Assembly: GCF_008329435.1 (NCBI RefSeq)
Contig: NZ_NPKN01000007.1
Span: 186,001 to 250,000 of the forward strand
DNA: 64,000 nucleotides
Origin: Rhodanobacter sp. T12-5
GTDB lineage: Bacteria; Pseudomonadota; Gammaproteobacteria; Xanthomonadales; Rhodanobacteraceae
Reading direction: 5' to 3'
Shown here: one piece after another, positions 1 to 9,103 of the stretch
Layout: every line of letters begins with the position of its first letter
How positions within the stretch are numbered: position 1 is the first letter of the stretch
The notes under the pieces: generated by a model
Told to the model about the DNA's origin: nothing
The model's database searches: none
What the model saw: the letters and a program-made list of their open reading frames with translations, nothing else
Translations under genes and position numbers: made by a program

Positions 1-182
1 GCACCTTCGAGCGTGCGGCCGCGCCACCAGCCGAGCGCTGCACCCATGGCGACGAACAGCAGGCTCCACCAGAACATGGCTGCCCAGGGCATCATATTCA
101 ACAGGTTGAGAAACACTTGCCAGAACGCGCCCGGCGCATCGGGATCGACGCCCTGCATCGCCCTGGCGAGCAAGTCATCCAT
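1..182 (-). CDS. Membrane protein, C-terminus cut by window edge
   Basis: About 60 residues of a minus-strand reading frame are visible, from an ATG at 182 to the left edge with no stop. It begins MDDLLARAMQGVDPDAPGAF and then runs into a tryptophan- and methionine-rich hydrophobic segment (FWWSLLFVAMGAALGWW) that looks like one membrane helix, followed by a basic turn. An in-frame stop lies just upstream of the ATG, so the start is fixed. It sits 35 bp downstream of gltX on the same strand and may be cotranscribed. I do not recognise the family. Confidence 0.6.
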   Translation of the reverse strand, partial: MDDLLARAMQGVDPDAPGAFWQVFLNLLNMMPWAAMFWWSLLFVAMGAALGWWRGRTLEG

Positions 183-217
183 GCCGATGCCAGTGCGCCA
201 TCGACATCAGCGCAGGC

Positions 218-1618
218 TCAACCCCGCGCCATGGCAATGGCGGCGTCGATGCGCCGCAGCGCCTCGGCGCGGCCTGCCAGATGGATCGTCTGATCGATCG
301 ACGGCGATACCTGGGTTCCGGTCATCGCCACCCGCAGCGGCTGCGCGATCTTGCCCATGCCCAGCTCGAACTTCGCGGCGAGCTGCTCGATCACGCGATG
401 GATCGGCTCTGGCTTCCACTCGCACTCGGCCAGCAGCGGCTTCGCAGCCGCGAGCACGGCGACGGCGCTGTCGTTCTTCAGATGCTTGGCGACCGCCTTG
501 TCGTCCCATTCGGAGATCGGCGCGTACCAGACTTTCGCGCGCTCGGCCATTTCCTTCAGCGTGTGCACGCGATCGCGCAACGCCACGATCACGTCGGCCG
601 GCGCCGGCCCATTCGTCGCATCGATGCCGGCGCGTTGCAGGTGCCACTCGAACTCCGCCACCAGCGTCTGCGGCTCGTCGGTTTTCAGATAGTGCTGGTT
701 GAGCCAGGCCAGCTTCTCGGTGTCGAAGCGCGAAGCCGCCTTGTTGACGTCGGCGATATCGAACAGCGCGATCATCTCCTCGCGCGAGAATATCTCCTGG
801 TCGCCATGCGACCAGCCCAGCCGCACCAGGTAGTTCAGCAGCGCATGCGGCAGGAAGCCATCGCCGCGGTAGTCCATCACGCTGACCGCACTGGTGCGCT
901 TGGACAGCTTCTTGCCTTCCTTGTCGAGGATCATCGGCAGGTGCGCGAACTCCGGCACCGGCGCGCCGAGCGCCTTGTAGATGTTGATCTGGCGTGGCGT
1001 GTTGTTGACGTGGTCGTCGCCGCGGATCACCTCGGTGATGCCCATGTCGATGTCGTCGACCACCACCGCGAAGTTGTAGGTCGGCCAGCCGTCGGAGCGG
1101 AAGATGACCAGGTCGTCCAGCTCGGTGTTGCTCCACTCGATGCGGCCCTTCACCTTGTCGTCGAATACCACCGAACCCTCGCTCGGGTTGCGGAAGCGGA
1201 TCACCCGGTTGGGGTCATCACGGCAAGGTTCGTTGCGGTCGCGGTAATGACCGTTGTAGCGCGGCTTCTCGCCCTTGGCCATGGCGGCCTCTCGCATCGC
1301 CTCGATCTCGGCCTTGCTCTCGTAGGCGTAGTAGGCCTTGCCAGCCGCGACAAGCTCATTGGCGACCTGCTTGTATCGCTCGAGTCGCCGGGTCTGGTAG
1401 AACGGGCCTTCGTCGGCGTCCAGGCCAAGCCAGTGCATCGCATCGAGAATCGCCTTCACCGCTTCGTCGGTGGAACGCTCGCGATCGGTATCCTCGATGC
1501 GCAGGATGAACTGACCGCCGCGACGACGCGATTCCAGCCAGCAGTACAGCGCGGTGCGCGCGCCGCCGATGTGCAGGAAACCGGTGGGGCTGGGAGCGAA
1601 GCGGGTGCGTACGGTCAT
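218..1618 (-). CDS. gltX: Glutamyl-tRNA synthetase
   Basis: This 466-residue class I aminoacyl-tRNA synthetase charges tRNA-Glu with glutamate in the cytoplasm. The N-terminus carries the ATP-binding HIGH signature ([15 protein letters not shown], residues about 11-25), and the KMSKS-equivalent loop is [11 protein letters not shown] near residue 240. The length is normal for a discriminating or non-discriminating bacterial GluRS; these cannot be told apart by eye. The ATG at 1618 leaves a short spacer to the DUF4399 gene, which is on the same strand. Confidence 0.97.
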   Translation of the reverse strand: MTVRTRFAPSPTGFLHIGGARTALYCWLESRRRGGQFILRIEDTDRERSTDEAVKAILDAMHWLGLDADEGPFYQTRRLERYKQVANELVAAGKAYYAYESKAEIEAMREAAMAKGEKPRYNGHYRDRNEPCRDDPNRVIRFRNPSEGSVVFDDKVKGRIEWSNTELDDLVIFRSDGWPTYNFAVVVDDIDMGITEVIRGDDHVNNTPRQINIYKALGAPVPEFAHLPMILDKEGKKLSKRTSAVSVMDYRGDGFLPHALLNYLVRLGWSHGDQEIFSREEMIALFDIADVNKAASRFDTEKLAWLNQHYLKTDEPQTLVAEFEWHLQRAGIDATNGPAPADVIVALRDRVHTLKEMAERAKVWYAPISEWDDKAVAKHLKNDSAVAVLAAAKPLLAECEWKPEPIHRVIEQLAAKFELGMGKIAQPLRVAMTGTQVSPSIDQTIHLAGRAEALRRIDAAIAMARG

Positions 1619-1688
1619 CGGGATATCAGCAGCGTGAAGGCGAAGCTGCCGATTTTAACCGATCTGCCGTACGCGGCCCGCGTTCCGG

Positions 1689-2123
1689 TCACTTCACGTG
1701 GATGGTGATCTTCTTCGACACCAGCGCCGGCTCGAACGGCACGTGATTCTGGTCGCCCAGTTCCAGTTGCAGGGTATGCGTGCCAGGTGCCAGCTTCAGC
1801 GTGGTCTGGGTCTGACCGCCGCCGAAGTGGATGTGATTGGCGTCGGCAGGAATCGGCTGGCCGGCAGCGGGCAGCTCCTTCACGTCGACCAGCAGGTGAT
1901 GATGCCCGGTGTGCTCCTTGCTCACTCCGGCCGGCGCCACGCCCATGCCCTTGAGGCCGAAACGCACGGTGACTTGCTGGCCCACGGTGGCGCCATCGCC
2001 GGGCGAGATGATGTAGACCTCGGCGCCGCTGGGCGCTTGGGTGGTCGGCAGCGCCGCCGCCGCGGCGGCAGTCAGTCCGGTCAGGGCAAGTGCAAGTGCA
2101 AGTGCAAGCAAGATGCGTTTCAT
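1689..2123 (-). CDS. DUF4399 periplasmic protein
   Basis: A 144-residue exported protein. I start it at the ATG at 2123 because a classic signal peptide follows directly (MKRILLALALALALTGL, then an alanine-rich cleavage region). The mature part has a His-rich central segment (KEHTGHHHLLVD, then HIHFGGGQT) and a C-terminal GTHTLQLELGD core typical of DUF4399 proteins. Their function is unknown, though the histidines suggest metal contact. The repeated Leu-Ala pairs of the signal peptide are encoded by a 6-bp tandem repeat (2085-2108). A longer in-frame extension to 2399 lacks signal-peptide sense and is not used. Confidence 0.82.
   Translation of the reverse strand: MKRILLALALALALTGLTAAAAAALPTTQAPSGAEVYIISPGDGATVGQQVTVRFGLKGMGVAPAGVSKEHTGHHHLLVDVKELPAAGQPIPADANHIHFGGGQTQTTLKLAPGTHTLQLELGDQNHVPFEPALVSKKITIHVK
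2085..2108. repeat. Hexanucleotide tandem repeat in a signal peptide
   Basis: On the plus strand four near-identical 6-bp units (GGCAAG, then TGCAAG three times) lie inside the signal-peptide region of the DUF4399 gene, where they encode alternating Leu and Ala. The unit is a multiple of three, so copy change would lengthen or shorten the hydrophobic core without a frameshift. Confidence 0.75.
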
Positions 2124-2267
2124 CGCTCGATCTCCATCGGGGGAAGTTGGTCCAGTGTAAGCGCAGCTTCGCCATGGAGGTATCTGCACGTCATCGCCGC
2201 GTAACGCACCGGCCATGTCGTCGCCATGCGGGCCGGCGAAGCTGCGCCGGACCACACGGGTATCGTC

Positions 2268-3428
2268 ATGCGCATCGGGATCGTCAGCGAAACCTATCCA
2301 CCGGAGATCAATGGCGTCGCGCTGACGGTGCACAGCCTCGCCGCCGGCCTCGCCGCCCGCGGTCACGGCATCGACCTGATCCGCCCCCGCCAGCCGCAAC
2401 CATTCGTCGGCGAAACCGGCATCGAGGCACTCGACGTGCCTGGTGGTGCGCTGCCCCGCTATCCAGGCCTGCGCTTCGGCCTGCCCGCCGGCCGCAAGCT
2501 CATGCGGCGCTGGTCACGCCAGCGCCCCGATGCCGTCTACGTCGCCACCGAAGGCCCGCTCGGCTGGTCGGCCATCGGTGCAGCCAGGCGACTGGGCATT
2601 CCGGTCAGCACCGGTTTTCACACGCGTTTCGACAGCTATGCCGACCACTACGGCATCGGTCTGCTCACCCCGCTGGTGCGCGGCTATCTGTGCTGCTTTC
2701 ACCAACGGTCTGCCGCCACCCTGGTACCGACCGAAACGCTCGCACGGGAGTTGCACGACATGGGCATCTGCAATGCACGCCTGCTGCGCCGCGCGGTGGA
2801 TACACAACTGTTCCACCCGCGCCGGCGCGATGACGACTTGCGCGCCACCTGGGGCGTCGATGCGATCACGCCGGTGGTCCTCTACGTCGGGCGCATCGCA
2901 GCGGAAAAGAATCTCGAACTCGCGGTGCAGACATTCCGTGCGATCCAGCAGCGGGTACCGCAGGCGCGTTTTGTCTGGGTCGGCGATGGTCCGGCCCGCG
3001 CGGCGCTGGAAGCGGAGCACCCGGACTTCATCTTTGCCGGCATGCAACGCGGCGAGGCGCTGGCGCAGCACATCGCCAGTGCCGACCTGTTTCCGTTCCC
3101 CAGCCTCAGCGAGACTTTCGGCAACGTGATCATCGAGGCGCTTGCCGCCGGCCTGCCCGTGGTGGCCTATGCCAATGGCGCTGCGCGCGAACACCTTGTC
3201 GACGGCGTCAACGGCTACTGCATCGAATCGGGCGATGCCGCGGCATTCATCCAGGCGGCGACCAGGCTGGCCGGCAATCCGGGCCTGATCCGGCATATGG
3301 GCCGCGCCGCCCATGTCGGCATGGCCGGCCTTTCACCGGATGCGGTGATTCGGGATTTCGAAACCCTGCTGCGCGAGATGGCCGAGGAGAACCTGCATGA
3401 GAACGCCACCATCGGCGCCCACATCTGA
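2268..3428 (+). CDS. GT4 glycosyltransferase (MgtA/PimB-like)
   Basis: This 386-residue GT-B fold glycosyltransferase is likely to add a hexose, mannose in the nearest characterised relatives, to a lipid or glycan acceptor at the inner membrane. The N-terminus MRIGIVSETYPPEINGVA is the standard glycine-rich acceptor-domain opening. The C-terminal half has GRIAAEKNLELAVQ and the GT4 E-x7-E signature in SLSETFGNVIIEALAAGLP (about residues 285-303). I chose the ATG at 2268 because the family motif begins there; an in-frame start at 2226 would add an unlikely tail. It overlaps the PAP2 phosphatase gene by 32 bp, suggesting a shared lipid-sugar pathway. Donor and acceptor cannot be read from sequence. 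Confidence 0.88.
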   Translation: MRIGIVSETYPPEINGVALTVHSLAAGLAARGHGIDLIRPRQPQPFVGETGIEALDVPGGALPRYPGLRFGLPAGRKLMRRWSRQRPDAVYVATEGPLGWSAIGAARRLGIPVSTGFHTRFDSYADHYGIGLLTPLVRGYLCCFHQRSAATLVPTETLARELHDMGICNARLLRRAVDTQLFHPRRRDDDLRATWGVDAITPVVLYVGRIAAEKNLELAVQTFRAIQQRVPQARFVWVGDGPARAALEAEHPDFIFAGMQRGEALAQHIASADLFPFPSLSETFGNVIIEALAAGLPVVAYANGAAREHLVDGVNGYCIESGDAAAFIQAATRLAGNPGLIRHMGRAAHVGMAGLSPDAVIRDFETLLREMAEENLHENATIGAHI

Positions 3429-3960
3429 GTTGTTGCCCGGACCGCGCTTTGCGCTGGAGCGGCGGGTCTGCGTGATGGCCAATCACTGGGGTGCCCGACG
3501 CACGGTGGGTCTGTGCTTCGGCCTGATCAGCCGGCTCGGCGATGGCGTGTTCTGGTACGCGCTGATGGCCGTGCTGGCCCTGCTCGGTGGACAGCGCGGT
3601 GTCGCTGCGGCAATGCACATGGCGGCAACCGGACTCGCTGCCCTGTTGCTGTACCGCTTGCTCAAGCGCTGGACGCAGCGACCGCGCCCCTATCGCGCCT
3701 GCCCTGGCGTGATCGCGCACGTGCCACCACTGGATGAGTTCAGCTTTCCCTCCGGGCATACCTTGCAGGCAGTAGGTTTCAGCATCGTCGCGTGGGCGTG
3801 GTTTCCGCCGCTGGCGCCGTTGCTGCTGGGCTTCACTGCGCTGGTCGCCGCGTCGCGGGTGATCCTCGGGCTGCACTATCCCAGTGACGTGCTCGCTGCC
3901 ATCGTCATCGGCAGTGGCCTTGGCGGCGCGTCGATATGGCTGCTGCCGCCGCTGGCGTGA
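3397..3960 (+). CDS. PAP2-family membrane phosphatase
   Basis: A 187-residue integral membrane phosphatase of the phosphatidic acid phosphatase type 2 family. All three catalytic motifs are visible: KRWTQRPRP, PSGHT and SRVILGLHYPSD, separated by hydrophobic helices, so it should be active on lipid phosphates or polyprenyl pyrophosphates at the membrane surface. The start at 3397 is preceded by a strong GAGGAG ribosome-binding site inside the end of the glycosyltransferase gene, giving a 32-bp overlap and probable translational coupling. An ATG at 3475 is a weaker alternative. Confidence 0.9.
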   Translation: MRTPPSAPTSELLPGPRFALERRVCVMANHWGARRTVGLCFGLISRLGDGVFWYALMAVLALLGGQRGVAAAMHMAATGLAALLLYRLLKRWTQRPRPYRACPGVIAHVPPLDEFSFPSGHTLQAVGFSIVAWAWFPPLAPLLLGFTALVAASRVILGLHYPSDVLAAIVIGSGLGGASIWLLPPLA

Positions 3961-4037
3961 GCGGCCGATCCGGGTCGGTGTGGGCACGATCTGCGCACGC
4001 CGTCACAAGATCCTTTGCACTCAGGCAGATAGCCTAC

Positions 4038-4083
4038 TTGTCCACAGGCTTTACCGGTCGCGCTCCACAATCGCTGTGGAAAA
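4038..4083. repeat. DnaA-box-like repeat, unit 1
   Basis: TTGTCCACA (4038-4046) and TGTGGAAAA (4075-4083, the reverse complement of TTTTCCACA) face each other with starts 37 bp apart. Each 9-mer is one base from the DnaA box TTATCCACA. An inner TCCACAA lies at 4064-4070. The same pair with the same 37-bp spacing recurs twice downstream. Confidence 0.7.
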
Positions 4084-4126
4084 CTTTGCGCAGCCACGTC
4101 GCCATTGCTCAAAACGTCGACAATCC

Positions 4127-4213
4127 GTAGCAAGTGATTGTCGGCAAAGCCGATCGACGGCTTGTCCACAGGCTTGTACATGAGACACGCACAATCGCTG
4201 TGGAAAACCCCTG
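4127..4213. repeat. DnaA-box-like repeat, unit 2
   Basis: The unit starts with GTAGCAAGTG (4127-4136), has a GGCAAAGC block, then TTGTCCACA at 4162-4170 and TGTGGAAAA at 4199-4207, again 37 bp from start to start, and ends in CCC. It is offset 124 bp from unit 1 at the first box. Confidence 0.7.
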
Positions 4214-4254
4214 CCGCTCACCGTCATTCGTCGTGCGCAATCCTTGATCACCGC

Positions 4255-4345
4255 GTAGCAAGTGCTTGATGGCAAAGCGCCGCATCGGGCTTGTCCACAG
4301 ACTTTACCGGGATGATTCCACAGCGGTTGTGGAAAACCCGTCCGC
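4255..4345. repeat. DnaA-box-like repeat, unit 3
   Basis: It carries GTAGCAAGTG (4255-4264), GGCAAAGC, TTGTCCACA at 4291-4299 and TGTGGAAAA at 4328-4336, with the 37-bp spacing kept. It is closest to unit 2 and is offset 129 bp from it at the first box. The inner segments between the boxes vary, while the boxes and spacing are conserved. No gene lies in 3961-4401. Confidence 0.7.
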
Positions 4346-4354
4346 CGAAACGAC

Positions 4355-4376
4355 GATGCCGCCTCGCGGCGGCATC
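4355..4376 (-). terminator. Candidate terminator after accD
   Basis: GATGCCGCC and GGCGGCATC form a 9-bp perfect stem with a 4-base loop, 26 bp past the accD stop. Read on the minus strand it is followed by a short, weak T run (GTCGTTTC), so it is a plausible but not ideal intrinsic terminator. Confidence 0.5.
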
Positions 4377-4401
4377 GCTTCGCTGCAGCACCCACGACCA
4401 G

Positions 4402-5271
<870 letters not shown>

Positions 5272-5321
5272 CGCATCACCCTGCCATTCGTGCGCGCCGC
5301 CATGGGCAGCGTTCTTGTTGT

Positions 5322-6122
5322 TCAGTGCGCGTCGAGCGCGGCGCGGATCGGCGTGAGGAAAGCACGCGCCCGCGCAGTCATGTCGTCGGCGTCCATCGCC
5401 CCGGCCAGCCGCTCGACCAGCGCGCTGCCAATCACCACCGCATCGGCGAAACCGGCAATCGACTTCGCACTCGCCGCATCGCGGATGCCGAAACCGACCG
5501 CCACCGGTGCCTTCGCGCGAGCCCGGACATCGGCCACCCGCGCGGCGATGTCGCCGGTACTCAAGTGTGCCGCGCCGGTGGTGCCGGCGAACGAGACATA
5601 GTACAGGAAACCCTCGGCCGACCCGCACAACTGCGCCATACGCGAGGGTTCGGTGGTCGGTGCGGCGAGCAGGATCTGCTGCAGTCCGACGTCACGCAGT
5701 TGCTGCAGAACGGCCGATTCCTCCAGCGGGCAATCCACCAGCAGCACACCGTCGACGCCGGCCTGCACGGCCTCCTGCGCGAAACGCGCATAGCCATGGA
5801 TCTCGATCGGATTCAGGTAACCCATCAGCACGATCGGCGTGTCCGCATCGCGCTGGCGGAACGTGGCGACCCAAGCCAGCACGTCGGCCAGGCCCACGCC
5901 TCTCGCGATCGCCCGCTCGCTGGCGTGCTGGATCACCGGGCCATCGGCCATCGGATCGGAAAACGGCACGCCCAGTTCGATCAGGTCGGCACCGGCGTCG
6001 ACCAGTGCGTGCATCAGCGTCACCATGTGCTCGAGCGACGGATCGCCGGCAGTGACGAACGGGATCAGCCCGGTGCGGCCGGCGGCCTTGAGCGCGGCGA
6101 AGCGACGGTCGATGCGGCTCAT
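5322..6122 (-). CDS. trpA: Tryptophan synthase alpha chain
   Basis: This 266-residue TIM-barrel subunit splits indole-3-glycerol phosphate into indole and glyceraldehyde 3-phosphate and passes indole to TrpB. Visible motifs are the start [35 protein letters not shown] with the catalytic Glu and Asp region (about residues 46-61), and [11 protein letters not shown] in the phosphate-binding loop area. I use the ATG at 6122, where the conserved N-terminus begins. A purine/pyrimidine inverted repeat fills the 129-bp gap to trpB. Confidence 0.97.
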   Translation of the reverse strand: MSRIDRRFAALKAAGRTGLIPFVTAGDPSLEHMVTLMHALVDAGADLIELGVPFSDPMADGPVIQHASERAIARGVGLADVLAWVATFRQRDADTPIVLMGYLNPIEIHGYARFAQEAVQAGVDGVLLVDCPLEESAVLQQLRDVGLQQILLAAPTTEPSRMAQLCGSAEGFLYYVSFAGTTGAAHLSTGDIAARVADVRARAKAPVAVGFGIRDAASAKSIAGFADAVVIGSALVERLAGAMDADDMTARARAFLTPIRAALDAH

Positions 6123-6251
6123 GACAGCGAGAAACGAGTGAAGAGGAATGAGAAACGAGTGCCCATGACCATGCCCTGCCGACGTCGTGAAGGATGACGA
6201 TGTGCTGTTTGCCGTTCTCTCATTTCCCACTCCTCCACATTCTTTCCTCGC
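6123..6251. repeat. Purine/pyrimidine-rich inverted repeat between trpB and trpA
   Basis: The left arm is purine-rich with repeated GAAACGAGTG and GAGTGAAGAGG words; the right arm is the pyrimidine-rich complement (CTCTCATTTCCCACTCCTCC and similar). The arms are imperfect but cover most of the gap. The same architecture recurs at 40290, 48316 and 62086. Confidence 0.6.
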
Positions 6252-7463
6252 TCATACCTCGACGCCCTCGCGCGCGGCAATCGTGTGTACATCCTTGTCG
6301 CCGCGACCGGAGAGGTTGCACAGCACGATGCCGTCCTTCGGCAATTCACGCGCCAGCTTGATCGCCTGCGCCACCGCGTGGCTGGATTCCAGCGCCGCCA
6401 GGATGCCTTCGGTACGCGCCAGCAGGTGGAACGCCTCCATCGCTTCGTCGTCGGTCACACCGACGTAGTCGGCGCGGCCAGCATCCTTGAGGAACGCGTG
6501 TTCGGGACCGACGCCGGGATAGTCGAGGCCGGCCGAGATCGAATGCGTCTCGGTGATCTGGCCGTTGTCGTCGCACAGCACGTAGGTACGGTTGCCGTGC
6601 AGCACGCCCGGTCGGCCGGCCGCGAGCGAGGCGGCGTGATGACCCGTGGCCAGACCCAAGCCTGCCGCCTCGGCACCGACGATGCGCACGTCGGCATCGT
6701 TCAGAAACGCGTGGAACAGGCCGATCGCGTTGGAGCCGCCACCGACGCAGGCAGTCAGTACATCCGGCAGGCGGCCGTATTCCTCCAGCATCTGCGCGCG
6801 CGCCTCGCGCCCGACGATCGCGTTGAAATCGCGCACCATCAGCGGATACGGGTGCGGGCCGGCCACCGTGCCGATGATGTAGAAGGTGTCGGCGACGTTG
6901 GTGACCCAGTCGCGCATCGCCTCGTTCAGTGCATCCTTCAGCGTCTTCGAGCCGGAGGTCACCGGCACGACTTCCGCACCGAGCAGCTTCATGCGGTAGA
7001 CGTTGATCTTCTGTCGCTCGATGTCGACCGCACCCATGTAGACGACGCACTTCAGGCCCAGCCGCGCGGCCACCGTGGCGCTGGCCACACCGTGCTGGCC
7101 GGCACCGGTCTCGGCGATGATGCGCGTCTTGCCCATGTTGCGGGCGACCAGCGCCTGGCCGACGGTGTTGTTGATCTTGTGTGCGCCGGTGTGATTCAGG
7201 TCTTCGCGCTTGAACAGGATGCGCGCGCCGCCAACGTGCTGCGACAACCGTTCGGCGTGATAGATCGGGCTGGGCCGGCCGACGTAATGTTTCAGGTCGC
7301 GGTCGAGCTCGGCGATGAAGGCCGGATCGTCGCGCAGGCGCAGGTAGGCTTCGGTGAGTTCGGCCAGCGGTGCCATCAGCGTCTCGGCGACATAGCTGCC
7401 GCCGTAGTTGCCGAAGCGGCCGTGCGCGTCGGGGTAGGCGTTGTAATCCACGATCGTGCTCAT
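6252..7463 (-). CDS. trpB: Tryptophan synthase beta chain
   Basis: This 403-residue PLP enzyme condenses indole with L-serine to give tryptophan. The PLP lysine is in the motif [14 protein letters not shown] (about residues 80-93), the phosphate-binding loop is [11 protein letters not shown], and the serine-binding region [10 protein letters not shown] is intact. The start at 7463 gives the usual TrpB opening; a GTG 30 bp upstream is in frame but lies inside a repeat hairpin. It follows trpF across a 145-bp gap that carries a REP-like palindrome. Confidence 0.97.
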   Translation of the reverse strand: MSTIVDYNAYPDAHGRFGNYGGSYVAETLMAPLAELTEAYLRLRDDPAFIAELDRDLKHYVGRPSPIYHAERLSQHVGGARILFKREDLNHTGAHKINNTVGQALVARNMGKTRIIAETGAGQHGVASATVAARLGLKCVVYMGAVDIERQKINVYRMKLLGAEVVPVTSGSKTLKDALNEAMRDWVTNVADTFYIIGTVAGPHPYPLMVRDFNAIVGREARAQMLEEYGRLPDVLTACVGGGSNAIGLFHAFLNDADVRIVGAEAAGLGLATGHHAASLAAGRPGVLHGNRTYVLCDDNGQITETHSISAGLDYPGVGPEHAFLKDAGRADYVGVTDDEAMEAFHLLARTEGILAALESSHAVAQAIKLARELPKDGIVLCNLSGRGDKDVHTIAAREGVEV

Positions 7464-7484
7464 GTAGTCACTCGATGGGGTATG

Positions 7485-7550
7485 GGAGCGCACCCTGTGC
7501 GCGATGCTCTATGTAGATGCGGGAAGAGCATCGCGCACAGGGTGCGCTCC
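7485..7550. repeat. REP-like palindrome (GTAGGAGC family), copy A
   Basis: Two 25-bp arms (7485-7509 and 7526-7550) are perfect reverse complements around a 16-base loop. The outer arms contain GGAGCGCACCCTGTGCGCGA, and the right flank reads as GTAGGAG on the minus strand, the GTAG hallmark of REP elements. It sits in the trpF-trpB gap. Related copies are at 55747 and 60367. Confidence 0.85.
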
Positions 7551-7608
7551 TACGGCAAGCAGCCATCTTAGCGGCAACCCCGGACGATTGGGATCGCGGG
7601 GCTCCGGT

Positions 7609-8232
7609 TTACTCCCGGTCGGCCGCTCGCACAGCGCGAATGAAGGCTTCCAGCTTGTCCGGATCCTTGATCCCGGGCGCCGATTCGACGCCGCTGGCCA
7701 CGTCCACCGCCCACGGCCGCACCGCACGCACGGCAGCGCCCACGTTGCCCGCATGCAGTCCACCGGCCAGGACCACCGGCTGCGCCAGCGAGTCCGGCAA
7801 CAACGACCAGTCGAACACTTTGCCGCTGCCACCGGCTTCGCCGGCGGCATGGCCGTCCAGCAGCAGACCGGCGGCATGCGGAAAATCGTGCAGGCGCGAC
7901 AATGCCGCCGCGCCCTGGCCCATCGCGATGGCTTTCAGGAATGGATGGTCGAACTGCGCGCACCAGTCGTCATTCTCGTCGCCGTGAAACTGCAGCAGCG
8001 TGGGCCGCACGTCATCAAGTACCTGCCGCACCTGCGCCGCATCGTCGTCCATGAACAACGCCACGGTGGCCACGAACGGGGGCAACGCCGCGACGATCTC
8101 GCGCGCCCGAGCCAACGTCACCTGCCGCTTGCTGCGCGCGGTGAACACCAGCCCGACCGCATCGGCACCGAGGCGCGCGGCGAGCAGCGCGTCGCCGACC
8201 CGGGTCATGCCGCAGCATTTGATGCGGGTCAT
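7609..8232 (-). CDS. trpF: Phosphoribosylanthranilate isomerase
   Basis: This 207-residue TIM-barrel enzyme performs the Amadori rearrangement of N-(5-phosphoribosyl)anthranilate in tryptophan synthesis. The catalytic cysteine is in the opening [11 protein letters not shown], the catalytic aspartate in LLLDGHAAG, and the phosphate-binding end is [12 protein letters not shown] and [14 protein letters not shown]. Length is normal. It overlaps the end of truA by 4 bp, so the two are probably translationally coupled. Confidence 0.96.
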   Translation of the reverse strand: MTRIKCCGMTRVGDALLAARLGADAVGLVFTARSKRQVTLARAREIVAALPPFVATVALFMDDDAAQVRQVLDDVRPTLLQFHGDENDDWCAQFDHPFLKAIAMGQGAAALSRLHDFPHAAGLLLDGHAAGEAGGSGKVFDWSLLPDSLAQPVVLAGGLHAGNVGAAVRAVRPWAVDVASGVESAPGIKDPDKLEAFIRAVRAADRE

Positions 8233-8996
8233 TGGCTCACCTGCGCAGGCAAGCCCCAGTGCGTTTCGTAACGCGGACCGACGAAGGTCAGCCCGGAGGC
8301 CGGCGCCGTCGGCCCGGCGACCTGCCGGTCACGGCCGGCCAGCAATTCGGCCATCCATTCGACGGGCTGTTCGTTGCGGCCGATCAGCAGCAGCGAGCCG
8401 ACGATGTTGCGCACCATGTGATGAAGAAACGCGTTCGCCTCGATGTCGACGAGCACTTGTTCGCCCTCGCGCCGCACGCTCACTGCCAGCGCCGTGCGGC
8501 GTGGGTGGGCGGCCTGGCAGGACAGCGCACGGAACGCACTGAAGTCATGCTCGCCCAGCAGCGCCTGCGCGGCGACGTGCATCCGATCGGCGTCCAGTGG
8601 AAGGCGTTCCCAGGTGACGTAGCGCGCATCCAGCGCCGCTCGCACCGGGCGGTTGAGGATGTGGTAGCGATAGCGCCGGCTGCGCGCGGCATAGCGCGCA
8701 TGAAAGCTCTCCAGCACCGGCTGCGCCCACAACACCGCCACGCTGGCGGGCAAATTGGAGCATGCGCCGAGGATCCAGCCGCGCATGTCGCGCTGCGCCG
8801 TGGTGTCGAAGTGCACGACCTGGCAACGCCCGTGCACGCCTGCATCGGTGCGTCCGGCGCAACTGACTTCGACCGGATGCGCCGCCACTTTCGACAGCGC
8901 CTGCTCCAGGCTGGCCTGGACACTGGGCCCCTGGCTCAGCCGTTGCCAGCCGAAGAAGTCGGTGCCGTCGTATTCGATGCCAAGAGCGATGCGCAT
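8229..8996 (-). CDS. truA: tRNA pseudouridine(38-40) synthase
   Basis: This 255-residue enzyme converts uridines 38-40 of the tRNA anticodon arm to pseudouridine. The catalytic aspartate lies in [11 protein letters not shown] (about residues 46-56), and the C-terminal half has the conserved [14 protein letters not shown] helix. It stands between fimV and trpF on the same strand, the usual gammaproteobacterial order. Confidence 0.96.
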   Translation of the reverse strand: MRIALGIEYDGTDFFGWQRLSQGPSVQASLEQALSKVAAHPVEVSCAGRTDAGVHGRCQVVHFDTTAQRDMRGWILGACSNLPASVAVLWAQPVLESFHARYAARSRRYRYHILNRPVRAALDARYVTWERLPLDADRMHVAAQALLGEHDFSAFRALSCQAAHPRRTALAVSVRREGEQVLVDIEANAFLHHMVRNIVGSLLLIGRNEQPVEWMAELLAGRDRQVAGPTAPASGLTFVGPRYETHWGLPAQVSQ

Positions 8997-9103
8997 GACG
9001 TTTGCAGGGGGCCGCGGGAAAGACGTAGAAGATTAGCAGCCCGCAACGAGGTCGGGCCGGCATGGCCGGCCCGACGGATCAAGTCATTGGCGCTACCGCG
9101 GGA

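Noticed and set aside
281-1708. A plus-strand frame across gltX
   Set aside because: gltX on the minus strand has both synthetase signatures; the other frame has none.
3961-4401. The idea that the DnaA-box-like units are the chromosome origin
   Set aside because: dnaA, dnaN, gyrB and rpmH are absent, there is no clear AT-rich unwinding region, and boxes are only near-consensus; a titration or regulatory site is more cautious.
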